The position numbers and the translations under genes were made by a program. A model generated the notes under the pieces. It saw only the letters and a program-made list of their open reading frames with translations, did not search any database and was not told the DNA's origin. Of a stretch of 64,000 nt of DNA, positions 47,501 through 59,500 are shown piece by piece. How positions within the stretch are numbered: position 1 is the first letter of the stretch; each line of letters starts with the position of its first letter. Origin of the DNA: Zygaena filipendulae (taxonomy: Eukaryota > Arthropoda > Insecta > Lepidoptera > Zygaenidae); assembly GCA_907165275.2 (NCBI GenBank), contig OU015654.1:12665501-12729500 (forward strand). The letters are read 5' to 3'.

Positions 47501-50500
47501 TAATGTCTTGCTTTCGGTAAGGTTTACATGACATATAATTCGGCATTGTCGAGCATGTGGTGTGAAATAGTAGATTATACACCAAGGGGATAAAGCACTG
47601 TTTTATGTCACGGGCGCTACATTGAATCCTGAACATAACGAAGGACTCCAAATTTAACTCCCGAGCGCAGCGAGGGTGTTATAAGTTAATTCCCGACCAA
47701 AGGGAGGGAATTAAGATTGAGTCCTGAGTGCAGTGAGGGATTCAAGCGCCCAAGAAAAAAACAGTTTTATCCCTGTGGTGTATACTCTACTTTTCTCACA
47801 TAATGCGAGACAATAAAAAACCAGGCTTAGTAGATCCTATATAGCCACTTCTTTCAGCTGGCGTGGCCTACTCGATTTGACAAACAAATGAAGTTCGTCT
47901 CACTGCGAATCTAGTGGGCCACGGCTTCGGTCTTCGAAAATCGAGTTGGCCGCGCCCGCTGAGAACACATTCTGTTTAGCGAAATGAGACGTTATGGACA
48001 TAGCAATAAGAATTATGAAAGTGAAAATCACATTATTGACCAGCGGGTTATAATGAAATTCAATAGAACATTATAACCCGGCTAAAGCCAAGAGATATAA
48101 TGTCTTGCTTTCGGTAAGGTTTACATGACATATAATTCGGCATTGTCGAGCATGTGGTGTGAAAAATATATTAATTAATGTGTAATTAAATGTAGTAATG
48201 TAATACCACGATTGCTTGGTTTGGCTTATAATAGCTGAGTGTGGGATTAAGTATGTGTAGATATACAAACTTGGCCCAGACTGCTTAACCCAAACCAAGC
48301 AATCGTAGATGTGTATTGTGAAGTGGGTTAGGTACCTACTGTTATTATTTTGTCGTTTGTTTTTTTTAATTCTAATCGACTAGAATAGTCTGTATCATCG
48401 CCACGAGCCTGAGCTAAGTAGTTTCAATTTATGTTTTTTTGATCATCTACCTATCTATACTATAATAAAAGAGTAGAATCCGCGATTCTGTACATTGAGA
48501 GGGGTGATAAAAGAAGAGTAAGTAACCAAGCCCAAAAATAAAGTTTTTAAAATTCTTTTCTGTCTGTCTGTCTGTTCGCGATAATCTTCGCATCTACAGA
48601 ACCGATTGTTATGCGGTTTTCACAGGTAGATTAAGCTTAGCCTGGAGCTACATATAGGCTTTGTTTCATCGAAATCGGATATCGGGAAAAAAAGTTGTTG
48701 TATAAAAACCTTTCATGCGGGTGAAACCGTGGGGCACAGCTAGTCTTTAATATGTAGGATTTTTCTATTCGGTAAGTACATACATTTTTAGTATTACTGC
48801 CTTCTGCATAGTAATGAACTAGCTGTGCCCCGCGGTTTCACCCGCGTGAAACATTTATACAAAAACTTTTTTCCCCAACAACCAAATTGAATAACACAAA
48901 ACATGTATGTTGCTCCAGGCTAAGCTTAATCTATCTTTGAAAACCGCATGGCTATCCGTTGAGCAGATTCGGAGATTATCGTGAACAGACAGACAGACAG
49001 ACAGAGAAGAATTTTAAGAACTTTTGTTTTGTGGTTGGTTACTATCGCGGATTTTACTTTTATATTATAGTATAGACTAGTCGTGCCCCGCGATTTCACC
49101 CACGTGAAACGTTTTTATATGACAACCTCAGAGATGTTAATGAACGACTCCGAGTGCGGCCGTCAGTGTCACTTACCGGCGATAAATTTAACAAGCAGCC
49201 ACGCTTCGAACGGCGTCAGCGAGTGATGGTACAGATGCAACCAAGTTATCTGGCTTCTCTTCTTCCGCAACACGAAGAAGATCGTATCCGCGAATTCGGA
49301 CAATTTTGAGAAGTAGTACACCCAGCACAGATGCAGCATCTGATGATAAAATTGCATCATTATCCTTAATTTTTTTTTTATGTCACAGGGGGCAAACGTC
49401 ATGTTTTTAAGCTCAGATTATTTTGCACCTACTGGTGTGGCTATATATTTTATAAGGTTTTATTTATAATATTATGTGGTATTATACATTATTATTATAC
49501 ATTATATCGACGCTGTTATTTTATTTATGTAATATTATTATGTAATTTATGTAAAAATTTTTACGATTTATTTTTGTCGTCAGTACGTAATTGCCTGTCA
49601 TGGTTTGTAATTACCTACGTATTAAATTAATATAAAAATATAATTTAAGTTTTGTCTCTTCGCTCACATCCGTGACACCACAAGCGACATCAGCGGAAGA
49701 TCAGCGTCGGACCTTTCGGTTCTCGACTTATGCTGAGCTGCCTTTTTGTAGCGACACGCTGGTTGTGCTTTTTTTAACGCATTGCATATTAACGTTTGTC
49801 GTAACAAATAAAGTTTATTTCATTTCATTTAATTAATTTCATTTCATTTAATTCATTTCATTTCATTTAATTTAATTTCAAACGGGCAAGTGGTGTACAC
49901 CTGATGGTAAGTGATTACCGCCGCCTATAGACATCTGCAACACCAGAAGGCATGCAGGTGCGTTGCCGACCTGGAACGGGGATGGGAACTGGCTTTCAAG
50001 TGGGGCTGCCGGAACACACCGTTAGGTGTGTATTTCAAAAACAAGGTGTTCAGTATACCTAAGTTATGTTCATATATAGTAAGTACTAGCTGTGCCCCGC
50101 GGTTTTGGAACTCCCGTAGGAACTCCAATGTAGCCTATTTAATCCATATCCCATACATAGTTAATTAACAGTGATAGTCCCGTCAAAACGATTCCAACCG
50201 TTTCAGTGATTAGAACTGTTTCTAGTGGTAATTTCGGAGTTTCCGCGGGAATTCCGGGATAAAAAGTATCCTATGTCCTTTTATGTACCCCTGAAAACAT
50301 GTTTAAAAAAAATTCGTGATGATCGATTGAGCCATCTAAGCGTGAAAGTAGACAGACAGACAGAGTTACTTTCACATTTATAATATTAAAGTAGGGAAGT
50401 AGGGATTTATCACAAACTTTTCTCGAACTTCGATATCATTTCATGCACTTCGGTATTCCCGCGGGGATTCTTCTTTCCAAGATAAAAAGCATCCTATACC

Positions 50501-53500
50501 ACTTGAGCATACGTAGCTCAATATCAGTAAACGAATTCTAAAATAGATTTAGTTGTTATTTCTGAAAAGAAATTCACTACTGCAAACCTAACCTAACCAG
50601 AAGGATGGAACGACAGCCTGTAAGAGATCATTAGGTACTTGATTTCTAATGCCTCTTTTACTTGGACTAAGCTCACACTGTGCTTTGTTCAGAAGATCTA
50701 TGACTGTTGGAAATATGTAGATAGATGGAAGTATAGGTAAAACGTCAATTTATTGTTTTGGTTTTTTAAACTATCGGTTCAAGCGCTACTTCAAACTTCA
50801 AATCTGTTTGTCTGTGGGTTCATATATAATATCCGGGACTTTTTATACTATACTAGCTTTCCCGCACGGTTTCACCTGCGATTATTTCGGAGTTTCCACG
50901 GATATGTTCCATACAAACTTTGCAACGTCGTTTCACCCCCTTAGGGGGTAAAATTTAAATAATCCTTGCTTAGTGCTTACTTACGTCACTTAAGGAATAT
51001 TTTTGCAAAATTTCATGGCTCTAGACCCATCGGTTTCAGCTGTGCGTTGATAGATCAGTCAGTCCACTTCTGCTTTTATATTTTATATTTTAAATAATAA
51101 TTATAAATTTTATTTATATAAATATTAATTTCCGGAACATATACTTCAGGTCCAGCTATTGAACAAAGTTTATTTTTTTAGCCCGATATCGAGAGTTCTC
51201 GAGGGAATTCGAAAACCACCAAGATGGAACCTCGGGGTAAAGCTAGTTTAAAATAAAGATGTGTAAAAGTAAATAATATGTATGTAAAGTAAATCTAAAC
51301 TAGGCTTAATTTTTTTTTTGTTTTGCTCACTGCATAGTACCTACCTACTTCGTATCTCACGCAGCGGTACACATTAAAAAAAAAATCAATAAACTTTTAC
51401 ATCAAAAGAGAAATTTCATGAAAAAAAAAAAAACACAACACGACCGTGAGGCTTCACGTAACAAAAAGAGTAACGCGCCGGAACCGGTTGTGGAGTTCAT
51501 TTAAATGAAGGTAAAGGTTTCTGCCGTTGCTAAGAAAAACTTTCACTTTCTGCGGGCCCACCATAAGCTTCGACCAACTCTTCTTATTAAATTGTATCTC
51601 TTTTAGGCACGAGTGTTCATAAATTGTGCTGCGAATTTTCCCCGAGGCTCCATCTAGGTGGTTTCCGGACTCCCTCAAGAACTCTCTGTATCGGGATAAA
51701 AAGTAAACTTTGTTCTACCTACCTAGTTGGACTTGAAATATATGTCCCGGCAGTTAATATAATATTATATTTATATATTACATAGAATTTATATTTTTAT
51801 AAATAAAAACATCTGAGCGACCGAGCTTCGCTCGTAGCGCCATCTATTGTAGAGTAGAAAAGCAGTACCAAACACTAATTTTTCATTGCTTGAAAACACG
51901 AATAAAACGACGTTTTCTAAAAATGAAACCTAGCTAGATCGATCCATCGCCCCCGAAACTCCCTGCATTCAAAATTTCATGAAAATCGTTGGAGCATCAT
52001 TTCGTCGCCGCGCATCCATCCTATTTGGCCTGCCAGTAATTCTGTCACTGTTCTTGAGTAAAAGCTAGGAATAAAGAGTTCCTCAAGGGAACTCCGAAAT
52101 CCTCGTAGTTCCATGTAACAGCTTTGTGGTTTATTGTTACTGGATGAATCATTTCACTATATGAATCATCCCGACACAACGAGTTCCTGAGGGAATAGGG
52201 AATTTTAGTGTTTATTTTTTATTATTTTATAAACCTTTATGTATTAGTAGTATAATAGCATTATTCTTTTACAAATATCTTTTGTACTTTCAGAGATAAT
52301 ATGACTCTTTGAAAGTTCAAGTTAGACAAGGAAAAGGCTAGTCCTATAGTGACGTCACTCGGCTTGTAACGCCCTAAAACCGCCATACAAAATTCGGTTT
52401 TAGAAAGAGACAGACATAGTCAAAATTCAAATGTTTATCTATTTTATTTTTTAATCAAATCTATGGATTTTGTCGCTCATATTATGCTTGTCCATGATAT
52501 TTTCGAGTGTAATTATTAGATATCAACATTTCAACAAAAGTGAAATAGCCTATTGACGCAGGTGAAACCGCGGGGCAAATAAGTAGATAATTCGATCAGG
52601 ACAAATCTGTAAGTTATGGTAGAGTCACTGATCTCGATCACAAAAGCAATATTTTATACATTAGTGAGCGATGGGTTTGGAAAACGTTGCCGTTGCAAAT
52701 AATGTGATAACGAGTAGTGCCTACTTTAATATAAACTGACTTAGTTTAATGTGCTAAATAGATTTATAGTATATTCTAAAGTACTAAATAAATTTAGAAT
52801 ATACCGTACTATTTTATAAATGCGAAAGTGAGTTTGTTTGTTTTTTTTTTGGTTCAACTGATCATCCTGAAATTTTGCATGCCGTCGTCAGTGGTACAAA
52901 GAAGGACATAGGGTACCTACTTTTCATCCCGGAAAAAAAGGAAAGAATCGACATGATTATTTTGTGCAATAGTTAAAATTAAAATTTCAAATTATTTCAA
53001 TTTATTTACTATTTACACTCATTAATATTGAAATTAAATTATTTTCTTCTCCGATTTTTTTTCTTGGGTACAAAAAGAGGTTAATCGTTGGTACTACTAA
53101 TTATGGTTAGTAGCTAAGAAAGTAGTAATAAAAAATAGAAAAAAAAAATCATTGATAAACATTTTGAACAGTTTTTCAGGTAATGAAATGATATTGTTTG
53201 TACGTTAGGTAGGTTGAAGGTGAAAACAATCAATTAGCAACAAAAAAAATACAAAATTCCGTTAGTCAATATGTCTTTTCATTTCCTGACAATATATCCA
53301 TTGTATTTTTAACCTTTCGCCCGAAGGCACAACTATGCCACTCTTTGATCCGGTGGTCATTTCACTTTTGGATGTCAAATTGTTTGTGCAAACAAATTGC
53401 TCGAAAACCCGATAAGAGAACGCGCTGTGAAACCGGTGCCACTAGATGAAATAATTTTTTTTCGTCCAGGGTCTTATACTGCTTACAATTTAATGCATTT

Positions 53501-56500
53501 TTAACGCAGTATTTTTCGGTAGATTATAATTGGACGCAGATAAGCAATAACATGTTAACCCACAAAACAAAGTTTAGTTTATAAGAAATGATGTTACTAA
53601 CAGAATTGATCCATGTCGATGGTCGAATTAAATGAAATTTATTTATTATTTATTATTGATTCAGAACGATTTATTGAGAGTTAGAGAACGTTTTTTAATT
53701 ATGTGTTTACCTTATTACATTGTTTAAATATGTAACTAAATATTGAACATAAAAATGTTGAAACAAAATGGCGCTATAATTTTAAAACTTTTATTTACTC
53801 AAAATTTCTCCAGTGTGGGTTAACACACTATTGCTTATCTATGTCCAATTATGGTTAGGTTTTTTTTATAATAATAATAATCCACTTCCCAACACACATC
53901 TACTTGATCCCACACTAAGCTATAAGCTTGTGTTGTGGAAACCAAGCAAACGTGGTGTTAGCCTAATTAAATGCTTTTCTGAGGATTCGCAAAATAAACA
54001 CCTATTAAAGATAAATCTGTATTAACGACTGACTTCTGACAAGTGACAATTTTATATATTTTTTCTAACAGACACAAGTAGGTAGAAACTACATCTTTGA
54101 TATATTGTCCAAACATTCCGCCCTCCAAGAACTTCGTTCTTCCTGATCACCCTCTAAGGTATCCACGGACCTGTCTCTTGGTGTGTGGCCATGTCCTCCT
54201 TTGGCAAGGAAATCAGTTTGGATAAAGGTCGCTTCAAAGTTGTACCCTTACATATAATCGTGACCACCCGCACATTGTCTTGAATTACTTTTACATATAG
54301 TACTGCTGCATAAGCAGCTGTTGACGCATCAGCAAACCCGTGAAGCTCCACAACATCATTGTTAGGGTGAGTATGAATCCATCTGTCTAATTCTATTGTG
54401 GATATTTCAGTTAATTCTTGTCGATAAGAAAACCATTTTGTTTTTAAATTTGGCGGTAATTCATCATCCCACCCTGCCGTGCAGAGCCAAAGCTTCTGAA
54501 TGAATATCTTTGCCTTGATAATTATCAGGGCTAGCCATCCGAAGGGGTCGAACAGGCGCGCAACATCTGATAAAACTCTTCGTTTGGTGATAGGATTTGA
54601 AACTCCGGGTAAGCAAACTTTAAATTTAAACTTGTCATCATTTCTGTCCCAAAGTACTCCTAGAATTGTAATGTATTGATCAAAGTTGATTTCAAACGGT
54701 TGCATCTCTCCTTTGTTTTGCTTGATCACTTCTAAGAACTTATCAGAGTTGCTTGACCATTTTTGCAGTTCAAAACCAGCACTCTTCAGCAGCTGATTCA
54801 TCTGTGAGTAGATTGCTAGGACCATATCCTCATTATGTCTTCCTGACATAAGATCATCATCGTAAAATAAGGTTTTTACGATCTCTGCTGCTAAAGGATA
54901 CTCCTGTTTTTCATCTTAAGCAGCCCGTATTAACGTGCGCACAGCCAGAAACGGTGCCGAAGTGGTTTCGAAAGTCACAGTAAGTAATTCATAAGATTTT
55001 AGGTCTTCATATGGATGGTCTCTCCATACTAATACCTGGCGGTACATCTTGACAATATCACTTACAATTGCAATTTTGTGTTGTCTCCACTTTGTTATCA
55101 GTGTGTGCAAAGTGTGTTGTATTACAGGCCCACTTAGCAGCGTGTCATTCAATGAGTGTCCTTTGGAGCCCTTTGCCGAACCATCAAACACCACTCTTAC
55201 TTTTGTTGGGTCTCTATCGTTACGGATAACTGCATGATGTGGTAGGTACATAGCGTTCGATATGTCTTCTTCTGCTAAAATCATGTGACCCAAGGTAAGG
55301 TACTCCTTTATTACTTTAGTATATTCTTCTTTCAGCTTTGTGTCATATTTAAACCTTTTTTTCAATTGCAGAAATCTGAATATTGCTGTCTCCTTTGTTC
55401 TTCCACATATCTCTACCGGTGTCTTACTGTCATCTTTGAACGGTAAGTTTACCTTGTATCTTTCAGATGGTGTTCGTGTTGTAGTGTTTCTACAAATCTC
55501 TTCACATTTTTCTTCGTCTTTGGTAAGTTTTCTTTCAGAGGTAAATATTTCATGTTTTATTTCCGAAAATTTTCTTAAAAGTTCATTTTCGGTCATACAT
55601 AAATGCATACTAATCATTTGTTTTTCTTTTTCAGATTTCGTGTTGCTAGTATCACCCGACAAGATCCAGCCCAGGTGTGTATATTGTGCTAGAATCCCAG
55701 TTGGACCTTTGATCAATCCAGTGTCTATAATTTTACTATAGATTTCAGCTCCTAGCAGCAGGTCAATTTTATTTGGAGTGTGAAAACCCGGATCTGCTAG
55801 TTGTAATTTTCTTAATTCAGGCCAGTTGACTACTGCGATTGACTGTGAAGGTAAGTAATTTGAAATTTTGTTTAATACATATGCTTGCACAGGAATAGTG
55901 AAGGTTGGATCATTTCTTGACTTAATTTTGCATTCGACCATATACTTGATACGAACTGTGTTTCCTTCACTTAACCCCGAAACCTCGCCGTTGATTTTTA
56001 CTTGTTTCAACCCCAAAGTTTGAACAAGTTCTTCGGTTACGAACGAAGCTTGTGATCCTTGATCCAGAAGAGCACGGTAGACATATGTTTGTTTATCTCT
56101 GCTAGTTATGTCTACTAGTGCTGTTGCGAGCAGTACTGCTGGACCAGGTTGGTTCATAAAGTGTGATACTATGTTTTTGCTGCTCGAGTCGTTATGACAT
56201 TTTTCATCTACAGATTCTCGTTTCTCAGGATGTAATAAGGAATGGTGCCTCCTCTTGCATATGCGACATGATGTATCTCTCATACATTTTGCTGCCGAAT
56301 GATTTGGTATAAGACAATTGAAGCAAAGATTATGTGTTTGTACAAAGTCATACCTTTCTTTGTAGCTCAGTTTAGCAAACTTTTTGCATTGATATATGTA
56401 GTGTTCTTCTTTGCAAAAGGAGCATACAATAGAATTCAAAGCAGTATGAAATGTTTTCGGTTTGATTGATTTGCTAGTATGTTCTATCATTTCCAATGAT

Positions 56501-59500
56501 CTAAACCTGGATTCCAAAAACTCTTTTAAATTCATAAATGTTGGAAACTCTTCATGATCCGCTGAAAGTTGCTGTTCCCATAATCTATGACTTTCTGTAT
56601 CCAACTTTGAAACCGTTAAGTAAATTATAATAGCATCCCATGATTCAGTTGGTAACCCTAGGTTATTCAGGGAGTTCAAACATTCTGTTGTATTGTCTAG
56701 TAACTGCTTGACGTTGAAAGCTGATTCTGTCGACAGTGTTCTAATACCAAATAATTTTTTAAATACACAGTTTGATATGAATCTTTTGTTATTATATCGA
56801 TTTTTTAATGTTTCCCAAGCTTGATTGTAATTTTGACTAGTTATTGGAATACTTCTTAACAACTGTTCGGCTTCACCGGAAAGGTTGGTCTTTAAATAAT
56901 GAAGTTTTTGAACATCATCGATTGCTGAATTACTATGTATGAGAGAGTTAAATAAGTCGTGGAACGATGGCCAATCAGTATATTTGCCAGAGAAGGCTGG
57001 TATTGTGATAGTAGGCAATTTAATTTTGGCACACGGAGTTTTGTCTTCATTAGTTGCGGTTCGTGTCTCCGATCCAGGTGCGAGTTCTGACAATTTTGTT
57101 TTTAGATCGCATTTGTATGATATGTAAAGCTCTTCGCATTCTTCATAAAGATCTTCAGAGAAATATTTTAACGCACTTCGTTGTTCTTTGCTTATACGCG
57201 ACACTAACTGATCATGAGTGGACGTGAAAGTTTGCCATACTTTATCCAATGCGTCGATACGCGTTTCGAGATAAATTGTAGTTATTCTTTGTTTCGGTGA
57301 CTTTTGATAATTAGTTCGAGCTTTCTTAATCTGCTCAAATCTGTCTTCTTGAACACACAATAATTGTTTAGTTTCTTCCATGTTCAGATAATTTGATGGT
57401 AGCCACTTTTATTATAGTTCTTTGTCCGATACTATGCACTACCAACAATGGATACCTACAATGACACTGATACCAAGTCCAAACGGGAAAATATTTATTT
57501 TTGTTTCACTCACTATTTTATACCACTTTTGAACAGTTATTTTTTATTCTCGCAACCTAAATCGTTACTAATGCGGCTCGACGGACCATTTGTTAGCCTA
57601 ATTAAATGCTTTTCTGAGGATTCGCAAAATAAACACCTATTAAAGATAAATCTGTATTAACGACTGACTTCTGACAAGTGACAATTTTATATATTTTTTC
57701 TAACAGACACAAGTAGGTAGAAACTACATCTTTGATATATTGTCCAAACACGTGGTATATACTACATATTATTACATATATATTATAATATAGATATATA
57801 TAAATAAATATATACAGGCCCAGACTAGAAAATGGAACCCTGTCTTCATCACACAAAGTCCATTCTCACCAGGAATCGAACCCGGAACCTCTTGATTAGC
57901 GGGCTGGCCTGGTGACCTACTGAGCCAATCGGGTCGTCTTCGGGTTAGGTTTGTACTGCAGCTGAGCAAGTCGCGCGAGCCGAGCGAGCGTAGCGAGCGT
58001 GCCCCGGCAGCGACCGGCGATGCGCCAAAGACAGAGTTATGGTTCACGATCTTTTGACAATTTACAATCTCACGAGATTATAATCTAACGGTATTTACAA
58101 TATTACAGTGCCATTTACAATTTATTTTTAGACAAAAATAGTTGGCTTAAAATAAGATTTTTCAATTGGCGTGCAAATCTCGTAACAAAAAAGAACGTTA
58201 GGGAAAATTTGGCGTTAGGTGATTATATTGTACGTTTGTTTAGTGGACGACTAACAACAGACTAATTTTAAACATTAACTGTTTAAAACTCGTTTTGTTA
58301 CTTTCTTTTCTTCTAATCACGCCGACGTCTACCGTTGCGCGTTGTATAGAAAGAATTCAACTTGTACTTGATATTCGCATAGTTTTTAATGAACGAAACG
58401 AAGCCTAAAATGGTTTAAAAACCACATAATTACCCAGCTGTTCAGTGGTGTCAAGTGGTATGATAATATACTCTACAGTGTGAATGTGAAACACATTTTA
58501 TAAATTGAGTAGGTACTTTCTAAAGATACGACGTGTTATATACCTACTTACGTGATAAATATTTTATTACACTATTATTATAAATTGATATAAATATTTA
58601 GTGTATTTTATACAGATAACATACAATTAAACTATAAAGTTTAATTGTATGTTATTAACAATGTCTAATTCGAATAATTAAAACACGGATTGCTCTAAAG
58701 TATAATTTTCATATTAATGTGTAATAATAATGTTTTTAGTAAGATTGGAAACGTTACGGTGCGACACACTACATTGTTATACATGTAATAAAAATATGTT
58801 ATATAAAATATGTTACATAACATGTTACATAACATAAACATAACATTTTTATATAATATGTTAAATATAATGTGGACGCTGAATGTTATATGACATGTTA
58901 TATAACTTAGTCACGTTCGTTTTTTTTGTTTTTCTTTTCTTATTTAAAAGTACAACTGTCGCTGCCGCAGCGAGTGAATGTCCTCTCAGCGACGAAATCG
59001 TGGATACCATAGTAGTTAGCTTTGAAGAACGAGAAACAACAATGGTTATTTAACATTGTTATACTGCATTGTTATTTTAATGTGTACAATCTTGTTTTAT
59101 ATTGCAATGTTGAATAACAATGTTACGTGATGTAGACGTGTTATATAACAAAAGTTATATGTATAACATGTTACATACGCACCGTTAAACAGTGAAAGTT
59201 TTAGGAAAGTGGTCATTTTCAACCTATATATAGCTGTTGCGGTGTCGCTTGTCGCTAACTTTGTTATTAATAAACTTAAATAAAAAGGAGGTCTTATTCT
59301 ACTATAGTTATGTTTACAGATGAGTGATTATTAAGAAACTATAATACGAGTCATTATAATTTTTTAAATTCTTGCAATGAAATATACGCTCACCTAAAGT
59401 TTTAGTATAGTATATAAAGTTATTATATACAGGGTGTAAGGCTTAACCTGGGAATCATTAAGACCCCGGTAGCGGCCAGCGATGCGCTACATACAAAATA

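Larger units (their letters stand above)
53956..57750 (-). mobile_element. BEL/Pao LTR retrotransposon, internally deleted
   Basis: Two 160-bp LTRs (53956-54115 and 57591-57750), TG...CA ended and identical as far as I can compare by eye, flank a minus-strand interior. 5-bp target duplications CGTGG lie at 53951-53955 and 57751-57755. A primer-binding-like TGGTCCGTCGAG starts at 57588 and a polypurine tract (GGAGGGCGGAA) abuts the 3' LTR. The interior holds gag, protease and part of RT/RNase H but no integrase, so it is non-autonomous. It sits in the 11.2-kb ELOVL intron in the gene's transcriptional direction and interrupts a tRNA-derived SINE. Confidence 0.93.

Noticed and set aside
50580..50600. 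CCTAACCTAAC interstitial telomere-like repeat (also near 20.26, 57.94 and 59.62 kb)
   Set aside because: Only two repeat units at each place, embedded in dispersed repeats; not a telomere or fusion point.
55340..55741. 133-codon plus-strand ORF
   Set aside because: Antisense shadow of the BEL/Pao gag-RT frame.
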